A stretch of 64,000 nt of DNA, taken from positions 1 through 64,000 of the forward strand of contig NZ_FXTH01000008.1 in assembly GCF_900182555.1 (NCBI RefSeq), in the 5' to 3' direction. Below the pieces are notes generated by a model. That model worked only from the letters and a program-made list of their open reading frames with translations, did not search any database and was not told where the DNA came from. The first letter of the stretch is position 1. Every line of letters begins with the position of its first letter. The DNA is from Fodinibius sediminis. Lineage in GTDB: Bacteria; Bacteroidota; Rhodothermia; Balneolales; Balneolaceae. The position numbers and the translations under genes were made by a program. Below, piece after piece: positions 36,863 to 45,367 of this stretch.

Positions 36863-37222
36863 TTACTCATTGACATCTGGGTTCATATGGAATTGTTTTA
36901 GCAGCAGTCCGATAATTTTTTCGCTGTGCCTGCCTGTTCGCAGGCTTTCGGGATTGGGACAAACTTCCGCGCACTGCGGCATATCATAAGCGCCTTTGCA
37001 TTCCGAACATTTTTCGGGCACGATAAAATGATATTGTTTAGACAGGGGAGGATGGAATTTCTTAGCATTGATTTCTCTTCCCTCACCAACCATCACTCGT
37101 CCCTTCAGCCGGGTGCCTTCCGCCAGTGACCATTCCATGTCTGGCTCATAAATTGCCTGGTTGGGACATTCCACCAGGCAATACCCGCAATTAATACAAT
37201 CATCTGTTATTAGTAAGGCCAT
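36863..37222 (-). CDS. 2[4Fe-4S] ferredoxin with a long inter-cluster insert, copy 2
   Basis: The cysteine positions are the same as in copy 1: 9, 12, 15, 19 (CINCGYCLVECP) and 72, 75, 84, 88 (CSECKG, CAEVCP). The insert keeps YEPDMEWSLAEGT, almost identical to copy 1, but is basic rather than acidic in its second half (GEGREINAKKFHPPLSKQ). The C-terminal tail also differs (SLRTGRHSEKIIGLLLKQF). This difference in charge suggests the two ferredoxins serve different partners. It heads the unit ferredoxin, hypothetical protein, Rrf2, nifJ, DHOD-like, and is the likely partner of the pyruvate enzyme. Confidence 0.9.
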   Translation of the reverse strand: MALLITDDCINCGYCLVECPNQAIYEPDMEWSLAEGTRLKGRVMVGEGREINAKKFHPPLSKQYHFIVPEKCSECKGAYDMPQCAEVCPNPESLRTGRHSEKIIGLLLKQFHMNPDVNE

Positions 37223-37284
37223 TTGAGCTCTCTCTAAGCTTCTGTAGGTAATAAAAGCAGTCCTTCTTATCGGACTCTAAATCA

Positions 37285-37302
37285 GTATAAGATTTTTAGA
37301 CA
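37285..37302. promoter_or_regulatory. Shared motif copy upstream of the second ferredoxin
   Basis: GTATAAGATTTTTAGACA on the plus strand, or TGTCTAAAAATCTTATAC towards the gene, 63-80 bases upstream of the start. Compared with the copy upstream of ferredoxin 1 it keeps the TGTCTAAAnATCT core, the distance to the start codon and the adjoining AAAACTC. Confidence 0.55.
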
Positions 37303-37371
37303 TAAAACTCCAAAATAAAATTGCAGAAAAAATCCGTCGCTTGTTTTAATTCTTCAATGAGAAACAGGGCA

Positions 37372-37824
37372 TTAGGATGGGCTGGGTTTATGTCCCAGGG
37401 CTACAATGCTTTCACCGCTTTCCACATCTTCAGTAAGTTCCTTAAGCGTCTTATTTTCGAAGAGATTTCGAATTTTATTTCTCACCTCTTTGTATTCGTA
37501 GTGAATAGGGCAGGGATTTTCATCATTGCATTTTTTAAATCCTATGCCACACTCATTAAAGATATCAAGGCCGTCGATGGTATCAATAATCTCAATAAGT
37601 CTAATATCGGAGGGGGGGCGATTGAGGCGAAAGCCACCGGTTGGGCCTTTCATGGATATTAGCAGTTTATGTTTAACAAGCATTTGAAGGATTTTGCTAA
37701 GAAAATGTTTTGGGATATCGAGTTCCTTCGATATGCTGGTCAGATCTATATTTTCTTCATCCGAATAATGCAGGGCTAAAAAAAGCATCGCCTGCAAGCC
37801 ATAATCGCAAGAGGTTGAAAACAT
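37372..37824 (-). CDS. Rrf2-family Fe-S regulator, IscR/NsrR-like, copy 2
   Basis: A 150-residue paralogue of copy 1 with the same ligand set, Cys92, Cys99, Cys105 and His108 (CGIGFKKC, PCPIH), and an almost identical recognition region (IPKHFLSKILQMLVKHKLL). The main differences are in the dimerisation helix and the C-terminus (DVESGESIVALG). It stands at the upstream edge of the minus-strand energy island and carries its own copy of the shared motif 126-143 bases upstream, which would fit autoregulation. Confidence 0.92.
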   Translation of the reverse strand: MFSTSCDYGLQAMLFLALHYSDEENIDLTSISKELDIPKHFLSKILQMLVKHKLLISMKGPTGGFRLNRPPSDIRLIEIIDTIDGLDIFNECGIGFKKCNDENPCPIHYEYKEVRNKIRNLFENKTLKELTEDVESGESIVALGHKPSPS

Positions 37825-38174
37825 ATGGATGTATAATTTATATGGTTTTTTTTCGAAGGCTAAAGGTAGAATAAATGAACCTTACCCTCCAGAATATTTA
37901 TGAATTAACTAAAAAACGTTGGGTAATAATATATTATTATGGATAAAAATACCTAAAAATCTATAAAATGGGAAAGTGACCATTTACAGCAAGATATGAT
38001 CGCAGGCATAAGCTACTTTTTCCACGTTATTCTTTAGCTACGTTTTGGAGAAGATCCGAAGTGTCAACAGTTGCAGCCGGGCGCTAGGCAGCGCTTGAAT
38101 TATGCTGCGGTTTTATTGACAGCAAAAAACCATCATTGCGGAGGCTTTCATCACGACCACTGTATAATTGACGT
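37825..38174. other. Intergenic region upstream of Rrf2 copy 2
   Basis: No gene seen. The part next to the Rrf2 gene is very AT-rich and includes the shared motif (37950-37967). Further right there is a short GCGCT/AGCGC hairpin (near 38080-38093) without a T-run. Confidence 0.4.
37950..37967. promoter_or_regulatory. Shared motif copy upstream of Rrf2 copy 2
   Basis: TACCTAAAAATCTATAAA on the plus strand, in the same orientation as the nuoA copy (TACCTAAATATCTAAAAT), with which it shares the leading TACC. It lies farther from its gene (126-143 bases) than the other copies. Confidence 0.45.
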
Positions 38175-39092
38175 TTATCGGCTATACACATTCTGCAGCC
38201 GGGTGGTACGGCCATTTTCATCCACGATCTCCAAATCATATCGAATTACAATGCGCGTGCCCGGGGGCGCGTAGTAATAAAGGTACCAGGCGGCGGCCTC
38301 GGAGGTGCCGATACAGCCGTTTGAGTAGGCCTTGCCCAGTGTTTCGATGTTGGTGGTGGGATGGATGAGCTGGCCATAGCGTACGCCGTTGATCTCGGGT
38401 TCCAGCCATGGGATATTGGGCAACCTGGTCACTGTGCCGTCATCCCGCCGGGTGACGTGGTAGACGTGGTTGTTGACGGGATTGATAAAAACGGGATTCT
38501 TTATGTGCCGTACAATGGTCCCTTCTCCGGAACGCGTGCGCAGATCCATAACCCGGCCCGCCATGGCCAGGTATTTACGCTCATCTCGGCCTACACGCAC
38601 CGGAAATTCGTAAACAGTTCGTTCTCCCTGCCGTACCCGGAGCTTGAATTCAGGGATATTCAGATCCAGGTAGGTCTGTTTGAAAAGCCGGTTCAGGCTG
38701 TCCGCCGCGGCAGAATCGGGTATAACCAGATGTTGGCCGGGCCTGAAGATCGGCAGTTCTTTGGGATCCAGGTTGGTAATTCCACGCTCCTTCAGATGGT
38801 AATAATCGGTAGCAGCCAGCGAATCGATCACCCAGGGATTGTTCCTGATAATCAGATGCTCCGAAACAGGGTACGAGAGCAAGGAGTCATACCGGTGTAC
38901 GATATCGTCCATCACCTCAAAATAGTCCTTGACCTTTACAGTATCCTCCAAAAGGTGGAGGGGCTGTACCCTGTTGGCCGAAGTTTCGGCGACAGATGCA
39001 TTAAAAGAAATGACGGCTTTCCCCTTGTTGTAGCCTGCCAAAAGAAGCAGGGCCGTTGCCAGCAGGATCCATATGTTACCGCGTGTTATCAT
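38175..39092 (-). CDS. L,D-transpeptidase (YkuD domain)
   Basis: A 305-residue exported protein with an N-terminal membrane anchor or signal (WILLATALLLLAGYN). The catalytic block is HPTTNIETLGKAYSNGCIG, with the nucleophilic cysteine near residue 257 and its His upstream. A LysM-like segment, LPIFRPGQHLVIPDS, precedes the catalytic domain and may bind peptidoglycan. These enzymes make 3-3 cross-links or attach proteins to the wall in the periplasm. The gene stands alone; neighbours give no further hint. Confidence 0.88.
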   Translation of the reverse strand: MITRGNIWILLATALLLLAGYNKGKAVISFNASVAETSANRVQPLHLLEDTVKVKDYFEVMDDIVHRYDSLLSYPVSEHLIIRNNPWVIDSLAATDYYHLKERGITNLDPKELPIFRPGQHLVIPDSAAADSLNRLFKQTYLDLNIPEFKLRVRQGERTVYEFPVRVGRDERKYLAMAGRVMDLRTRSGEGTIVRHIKNPVFINPVNNHVYHVTRRDDGTVTRLPNIPWLEPEINGVRYGQLIHPTTNIETLGKAYSNGCIGTSEAAAWYLYYYAPPGTRIVIRYDLEIVDENGRTTRLQNVYSR

Positions 39093-39850
39093 GGTGGTGG
39101 AAGAGTGGTGTACGGGGTGTCGTTAGCTGCAAAAGTCGGCATAAAAGATCGCTTACTGTTGGTGCAGGCTTTCGTTTGCCCTTCATCAGCTCCGTGAATT
39201 AATTGCGATTATTTGTCAGGTTCGGAATAAAAACGCTACCAATTAGTTTTTTAAAACGCTGGTTTTCATTAGCTAACATACGGTTAATCCAATTGGAAGT
39301 TTGTAGGGCAAAGTATTACGCTGATATTTGTTAAAGCCTGTTTCATTAATATTGTTGAATGTCGGCTTGCATTGAAGCTAAATCTCCCCCAAATGGAATG
39401 GGATAGTTGATAAAGGATGGGTGAGCGGCGTATCGAAGGGGACCGCGTATGCAGGGAAAATCACCATGGCTTCATCAATTTTCGCATACTGCAAGCTCTG
39501 GATTTACGATATTCAGGCGGCTGGCTATGTTATTGCTGTACTGAGAACCTGTTGATCCTGGAAGTAGATTCCAGTTCTTCCAGGATTTGGTTAACAATGG
39601 CGTTCCGCTGGCAATCTTAATATCTGCTAGCAGGTTGGTCCATGATGCCACTCCCTTTTATAACCACTGCATCAATATGGATGTGCCCGCCGTGTTTCAG
39701 AATTATGGCCTTCCCGTTTCTGCATGATTCTGCCGGCCGCGAGACACTGCAAAGGGGACCTTTTCAACCGGCAGCTTCTATCCTGTCTGAGATAAAACGG
39801 CTTTCTGCCAGATATTCATCAAAGAGCGGAGAATTTTACTGCTCCTGTTG
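39093..39850. other. 758-base stretch without a supported gene
   Basis: Several short open frames exist on both strands but none is convincing. One minus-strand stretch near 39620-39760 reads KAIILKHGGHIHIDAVVIKG between two stops, which looks like a fragment of a real protein whose family I cannot name. Probably partly decayed sequence plus promoters. Confidence 0.35.
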
Positions 39851-40729
39851 CTACATCAGGATAAATGAGACGCCCAGCGACAGGGTTTGCATCAGCTGTA
39901 CCTCCTCCGAAAAGTCATCGTCGTAGGCTAAGTCGAACCGGAGCGAGGTACTAATCAGATCATTGACCTTCCCGGTAAGCTCATTGGCAAAATATACATC
40001 AGTACCGGAAAGTGATTTGTTGACATTGGTGAAGGTTTCTACTGTTGAACTCAGCAGAAAGTTTGGGGCTATGGATTGTTCATAGGCAAGGCCCAGGGTA
40101 AGGCCGCCCTCATTCTTGATGGTATCGCCGGGTTCAAGACCATAATTGGTAACCAGGTTATCATCGGTTACAATGGTTTGTTTAAGGGCTAAACCGGCTT
40201 CGGCACTGAAGTAATCGGTGGGTATGTATGCAATACCAGATCCCTGCTGAAAGTAGGCCGGTGACATAAATCCGGATATGAGTACATCATTGTCGTCGGG
40301 TCCGGCATCATACTCAAATCCATCATCGAATTGTGTGCGAAAGTTGATGTTTGCATACGCTGAATAATTGCTCTCCTTCTCTATCAGCTCATAGAGAAAC
40401 CGATTTTTTATGACCAGTTGGTCAGATGTTTTACGGATGCCCTGCTTTTCAATTTTGGATTTCCCATACCGCGCAGCAAGTAAAAAGCCATAGGAAAAAC
40501 GGTCCTCCCTGTGCTTGGCCGTAAATGAGGAGTTGCCCGACAGAGCAATATTGTTGACGCCCCCCTGCGACCAGTTGGAATAGGCGGCCTGGGAGCCATT
40601 AAGGCCGGTAACCCAGCTGTAAGACCAGCCTGAGAGGCTATCAGGTACAATCATTGCTTCCTGCGCCTGTATTTGTGAGCTTATTAATAGTACAAAAATT
40701 GTAATTACAATTTTCTTCATAAATGCCAC
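39851..40729 (-). CDS. DUF3078 outer-membrane/periplasmic protein
   Basis: A signal peptide (KKIVITIFVLLISSQIQAQ) is followed by the family hallmark region GLNGSQAAYSNWSQGGVNNIAL. The rest is alternating beta-strand sequence ending in a hydrophobic strand with a terminal aromatic-type pattern (LSLGVSFILM), as expected for an outer-membrane beta-barrel-like protein. Function is unknown; the family is typical of Bacteroidota. Length (292) is normal. Confidence 0.82.
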   Translation of the reverse strand: MAFMKKIVITIFVLLISSQIQAQEAMIVPDSLSGWSYSWVTGLNGSQAAYSNWSQGGVNNIALSGNSSFTAKHREDRFSYGFLLAARYGKSKIEKQGIRKTSDQLVIKNRFLYELIEKESNYSAYANINFRTQFDDGFEYDAGPDDNDVLISGFMSPAYFQQGSGIAYIPTDYFSAEAGLALKQTIVTDDNLVTNYGLEPGDTIKNEGGLTLGLAYEQSIAPNFLLSSTVETFTNVNKSLSGTDVYFANELTGKVNDLISTSLRFDLAYDDDFSEEVQLMQTLSLGVSFILM

Positions 40730-40982
40730 TTGTCATTTAATAGATGAGAAAAATGAAAGAATCTAAATAAGGTTATTTCAGCAAGGTCTGCAAATTAACT
40801 TTCCAGGGTCGGAACTATGCTCTGTTTCACGATGGCTTTGCAGTTTTGTGGGCAAGCATAAAATTATTTCCTCTGGTTCCTGAAAGAGGATAAAATCGCT
40901 AAGCGCTTGCCTTTAAAGAAATAGGTTGCCAAATTGAATTATTGACAAGGTATAATTTGTTTATTGCATTAAGTTGCCACCA

Positions 40983-42494
40983 ATGAGCAAGATGACCGAT
41001 AATTCAGCATCATTTAATTTTAATTATCTACTGCTTGCAGGGTTAGGGCTGGTCTCCATTGCAGTATTTATCATTGACCTCCGGTTTCCGCTGGGGGTGG
41101 CGGGAGGTATTCCTTATGCGCTGTTGATAATGGCTACCTACTGGTCCAGGCGAAAGCGTCATACGGTAGGGGCAGGCATACTGTCAACCCTGCTTATTGT
41201 TGCGGGCTATTCTTTTTCACAGCCGTCGGGTTATCTTGTCATGGCAGTGGCCAATCGTTTAATGGCAATCATTGTTATTTGGGGCACTGTCTGGTTTGTG
41301 ATCAACTACAAAAGATCCCTGAATCGCATCAAGAAAAGCGAAGATCGAATGTCGGCACTTTTTGAGGCCGCAACAGAGGGGATTATAATATCAGACTTGA
41401 ATGGCCGGATTGTCATGGCAAACCAGAAGATTGAAGAGTTGTTTGGGTATCCTCGCGAGGAACTAGTGGGAGAAAAGATAGAGGTATTGATCCCCAACCG
41501 TTACCAACCAAAGCATAAGCGTTTTCGCCTGGACTACTATGACGACCCCGAACCGCGACCGATGGGACAGGGACGCGATTTATACGGGCTTCACAAGGAT
41601 GGGGAGGAATTCCCGGTGGAAGTCAGCCTCAACCATTTTGAAAATGAGGAGGGCCGGTTTGTCATCAGTTATGTAATTGATATTACCCAGCGAAAAAAGG
41701 CCGAGCACAAGCTTCTTAAAGCCCACCGGGAGCTCAAGCAAAAAGCCGTGGAGCTCAAACATTCAAATGAGGAGTTGGAGCAGTTTGCCTATGTGGCTTC
41801 CCATGACCTTCAGGAACCACTGCGGATGGTTGCCAGCTACACGCAGCTGCTTGCTCGCCGCTACAAAGATCAGCTTGATGAAGATGCCAGTGATTTTATC
41901 AACTATGCGGTAAACGGGGCGCAGCGGATGCAGGAATTGCTCAATGACCTGCTGCAGTTTTCACGCGTGGGATCCCGGGCCAAACGGTTTAAAAAGGTTA
42001 GTAGCGAAGCGGTCATAGAGAATGTACTGCAAAACCTGGAAAGATATATTGAGGAAAATGATGCCAATATTGTTACAGAATCACCCTTGCCCGAGCTCTC
42101 GGCGGATAAACTGCAGCTTGTTCAGCTGTTCCAAAACCTGATCCAGAACGCTATTAAATTTAAGAAGGAGGGAAAGCCGGAGGTCAGAATAAAGGCCAGC
42201 GAGTTGGAGGATTATTGGCAATTCAGTGTAGCTGACAACGGCATGGGCATTGATGAAAATTATCAAAAACGGATTTTTGTCATTTTTCAGCGTTTGCACC
42301 AGCGTGAGGCGTACAGCGGATCAGGGATCGGACTGGCAATCTGTAAAAAAATTGTCGAGCGGCATGGCGGCGAAATATGGGTTGACTCCGAACCGGGCAG
42401 GGGAGCAACCTTTCATTTTACCATTGCCAAAAACCTTGAGTCGGCGCAGGAAGAGAAACGTAAAGAAGCAATAAAAAACCAAATATTCAGCTAA
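40983..42494 (+). CDS. Membrane PAS-domain histidine kinase
   Basis: An N-terminal membrane region of about four helices (residues 12-105) is followed by a PAS domain (DRMSALFEAATEGIIISD to VIDITQRKKAE, about 120-235), a short coiled coil, a HisKA domain with phospho-accepting His near residue 273 (ASHDLQEPLRMVA), and an HATPase domain with N box QNLIQNAIKFKK, DNGMGI and GSGIGLAICKKIVERHGG. The ATG at 40983 is taken over an upstream TTG at 40974. This kinase type (SHDLQEPLR) commonly pairs with an Rcp1-like response regulator, and exactly such a gene begins at the next base. Confidence 0.9.
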   Translation: MSKMTDNSASFNFNYLLLAGLGLVSIAVFIIDLRFPLGVAGGIPYALLIMATYWSRRKRHTVGAGILSTLLIVAGYSFSQPSGYLVMAVANRLMAIIVIWGTVWFVINYKRSLNRIKKSEDRMSALFEAATEGIIISDLNGRIVMANQKIEELFGYPREELVGEKIEVLIPNRYQPKHKRFRLDYYDDPEPRPMGQGRDLYGLHKDGEEFPVEVSLNHFENEEGRFVISYVIDITQRKKAEHKLLKAHRELKQKAVELKHSNEELEQFAYVASHDLQEPLRMVASYTQLLARRYKDQLDEDASDFINYAVNGAQRMQELLNDLLQFSRVGSRAKRFKKVSSEAVIENVLQNLERYIEENDANIVTESPLPELSADKLQLVQLFQNLIQNAIKFKKEGKPEVRIKASELEDYWQFSVADNGMGIDENYQKRIFVIFQRLHQREAYSGSGIGLAICKKIVERHGGEIWVDSEPGRGATFHFTIAKNLESAQEEKRKEAIKNQIFS

Positions 42495-42938
42495 ATGGAC
42501 AGGCCGGTAGAAATACTTTTAGTCGAGGACAACGAGGCGGATATCCGCCTGACTCGAGAGGGAATAAAAGAGGCGAAAATTCGGAATAACCTGCATGTTG
42601 TGCGCGACGGGGAGGAGGCCATGGACTTTCTGAATAAGAAGGGGGACTACCGTGATGTGATAACCCCTGATTTAATACTGCTGGATTTGAATCTTCCCAA
42701 AAAAGATGGCCGTGAAGTTCTCGAGGAGATTAAAAATGACGACAGGTTGGCACTTATTCCCGTGGTGGTTCTGACAACTTCTGAGGCTGAAAAAGATATT
42801 GTCAAATCCTATAAGTTGCATGCCAATTGTTATGTAACGAAACCGATGGGTATTGATCAATTTGTGGAGGTTATTACGGCAATAGAAAACTTTTGGTTTA
42901 CTATTGTAAAATTACCAACAGGCATCAAAGGAAAGTAG
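42495..42938 (+). CDS. Single-domain response regulator, Rcp1-like
   Basis: The 147 residues form one receiver domain: acidic pair in LLVEDNEAD, phospho-acceptor Asp64 ([13 protein letters not shown]), the Thr in VVVLTTS and Lys116 (YVTKPMG). No output domain is present; a short tail ends the protein. It directly abuts the kinase stop codon, so translation is probably coupled, and it should receive phosphate from that kinase. Confidence 0.92.
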   Translation: MDRPVEILLVEDNEADIRLTREGIKEAKIRNNLHVVRDGEEAMDFLNKKGDYRDVITPDLILLDLNLPKKDGREVLEEIKNDDRLALIPVVVLTTSEAEKDIVKSYKLHANCYVTKPMGIDQFVEVITAIENFWFTIVKLPTGIKGK

Positions 42939-42939
42939 A

Positions 42940-44739
42940 ATGGATGATCTGGAACAAATAAAGACGCTGCTAATCGAGGATAATCCTGGTGATGCCCGGT
43001 TGATTGAAGAGTATCTGAAAGAATCATTTTTCGAATTTAAGCCGACTCTGACGTTGGCAGATACGCTTGAGAAGGGCATGAGTTTTCTTCAGGAAAAAGA
43101 TTTTGATGTCATACTCCTGGATTTATCACTGCCCGACAGTTTTGGACTGGCCACCTTTGATGCCATTCACAAGACGACCGAGACGGTTCCGGTTATCGTG
43201 TTAACAGGCCTGGATGATGAAAAATTGGGCATTGAGGCTGTACAGGCAGGGGCTCAGGATTTTCTGAAAAAAAAGGATATTGATGCAATCCTGCTGGGAA
43301 GGGCTATTCTTTATGCCATGCAGCGACATCAGCTAACCCTCAGGCTCGAAAAAAGCCAGCAGCGGCTGCAGCAAGCTCAGGAGCTGGCCCATCTGGGAAA
43401 TTATGAGCTGGACCTTGAGTCTGGAGAGATCACCTGGTCTGACGAGACCTTTCGTATCTTCGAAATGGATCCGGAAGAACCGGCGCCAACGTATGAGGAG
43501 CTGAAACCGATCATCATTCCGGAATACCGGGAGGATATTGATGCCGCGATACGGGAAGTGCAGGAAAGAGGTCAGCGTGGCTATCTTGAGCTGGGAATTA
43601 CAACGAAAAGCGGAAAAACGAAATACCTGTACAGCATCGTTGATCCCATCAAGGACAAGAATGGAGAAGTTGTAAAATTATTTGGGACGACGCAGGATAT
43701 TACCGATCGCAAGAGGGCAGAGCTGCAGCTGCGTGAGAACGAACGCCGGTACCGCATGTTATTTCAGGGTACCACCGACGAAATTCTGGTGTTCCAGGTC
43801 GATGACAACAGAGAGCCGTTGCCTTTTCTGGATGTCAACGACATCGCCTGTGAACTTCTGGGGTATTCACACGAGGAGCTGTTGGAGAAAACATTGTATG
43901 ACATTGTCGCTGCCGAAAAAGATGAAATTCAAAAACGGATTGCTGATGTTATCGACAGCGGCAAAAGAATCCATGAATCGCAGCATATTACCAAAGAGGA
44001 CGAAGTTATTCCGCTGGAAATTAGCGCCCGGTCATTCAGTTACAATGGTCGGCCTACCATTATATCAATTGGTCGTGATGTGCGGGACCGGCGTAAACTG
44101 GAACAGGAGATCCTCAACATAAGTGAGCAGGAAAGGCAGCGCATCGGACGGGACATGCATGATGGGCTGGGGCAGATGCTTACGGGGATCGGACTTATCG
44201 CTCAGAGCTTGTCCAATAAACTGGAATCACAGGGGGCGGAAGGAGCGGAGAAAGTGCAGGAGATTGCCGATTTGGTAAAGGAGGCCGATGAGTATGCCCG
44301 GGCGCTGACTCAAGGTTTAGTGCCGGTGAACATTGAATCAAACGGTTTGGACAGTGCGCTTCGGGAATTGACCAGGAAGTTGTCGAAGATGTATGATATT
44401 GACATCCAATATTCCAATACGCCGGAGGCAAAGGTGGACGATAATGCTTCGGCCGTTCACCTGTATCGCATTGCCCAGGAGGCTATAAACAATGCGATTA
44501 AACATGGAAATGCCTCGGTCGTTCACGTTGCGTTGAATATGGAGAAGGATCATATTATGCTTCATATTGAGGATAACGGCCAGGGATTTCCAGGGCCAGA
44601 GGAAATAAGCGATGGAATGGGCGTCCGTATTATGAATTTTCGGGCGCAAATGATTGGTGGGCATTTGGAAATTAAAAGTGAAAACGGAGAAGGAACGGAG
44701 GTTTTCTGCCAAATGCCTTCGGCAGACGACAACCGATAG
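42940..44739 (+). CDS. Hybrid receiver-PAS-PAS-histidine kinase of the NarX/LiaS type
   Basis: Residues 1-130 are a receiver with Asp61 (VILLDLSLPDSFG). Two PAS domains follow (about 145-260 ending in TQDITDRKRAE, and 265-385 ending in RDVRDRRKLE). Then comes a HisKA_3 domain with His407 (RIGRDMHDGLGQML) and an HATPase domain (RIAQEAINNAIKHGNAS, EDNGQGF, GMGVRIMNFRAQMIGG). No membrane segment is seen, so it is cytoplasmic. It begins one base after the response regulator. Its partner with a LuxR-type output is not in this window. The order of genes suggests a relay from the membrane kinase through the single receiver to this protein's receiver. Confidence 0.9.
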   Translation: MDDLEQIKTLLIEDNPGDARLIEEYLKESFFEFKPTLTLADTLEKGMSFLQEKDFDVILLDLSLPDSFGLATFDAIHKTTETVPVIVLTGLDDEKLGIEAVQAGAQDFLKKKDIDAILLGRAILYAMQRHQLTLRLEKSQQRLQQAQELAHLGNYELDLESGEITWSDETFRIFEMDPEEPAPTYEELKPIIIPEYREDIDAAIREVQERGQRGYLELGITTKSGKTKYLYSIVDPIKDKNGEVVKLFGTTQDITDRKRAELQLRENERRYRMLFQGTTDEILVFQVDDNREPLPFLDVNDIACELLGYSHEELLEKTLYDIVAAEKDEIQKRIADVIDSGKRIHESQHITKEDEVIPLEISARSFSYNGRPTIISIGRDVRDRRKLEQEILNISEQERQRIGRDMHDGLGQMLTGIGLIAQSLSNKLESQGAEGAEKVQEIADLVKEADEYARALTQGLVPVNIESNGLDSALRELTRKLSKMYDIDIQYSNTPEAKVDDNASAVHLYRIAQEAINNAIKHGNASVVHVALNMEKDHIMLHIEDNGQGFPGPEEISDGMGVRIMNFRAQMIGGHLEIKSENGEGTEVFCQMPSADDNR

Positions 44740-45367
44740 CCTTGCACCTTGTCATTGATTGTTCCTGCTTTCTGAGATGATAGCGTGCCTTTATCATTTT
44801 ATTTTCTTCTTATCATGTTCCAGAATCCCAATAAGCTCATACTACCAGCCGGCCGTTTTTATTCATGACAGACAATAAGTAAAATGACGCTGTTTCCGGC
44901 TGCCCCGGCTCTTTTGATGGTTATGCATCCTCTTTCATAAAAGAGTACATATTACAGCCCCAATCTTACTATCCCTCTCTAAATCGTTTGCTTCACTAGA
45001 CCCAGGATAAATATTTGGTCACTGGGTTGTCAAGATAAGTTTAGGAATCAAATATGATATAATTTTGTTACCTTTTGCTGTTTAATAAGATATAGAGAAA
45101 GTTGGCAGAAAAGAAGAAAGGTTATGAACCGGCTTGGAATTTGAAGTCCTTGCCCGTTTGATAATCGGTGTATTTTGAAGCTAAAAAAGCGCTTTTGGGT
45201 ACATACGGATCTTATGTATTTACCAAACGTATGTTCTGGGGCTTTCTTTCAAGGCGGAATGATTTCCTCTACTGCAGTTCTTGAACTACCAAAATTATTA
45301 TAGTTGTATGTCATCGCTTTATATGGATGAGAATAGTATCCTTTCAGAGGATAGCCCAAGTAAAAAA
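44740..45367. other. Intergenic stretch with an isolated IS-end-like repeat
   Basis: No gene is supported. It is AT-rich and holds the second copy of the 15-base IS-terminus-like sequence (44989-45003) and the presumed promoter of the Kelch protein. Confidence 0.4.
44989..45003. repeat. 15-base repeat identical to the presumed IS terminus at 214-228
   Basis: TGCTTCACTAGACCC occurs here and at 214-228 in the same orientation and nowhere else that I found. At 214-228 it borders a transposase gene; here no transposase or second end is visible. It may be a solo terminus left by a deleted or imprecisely excised element. Confidence 0.4.
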
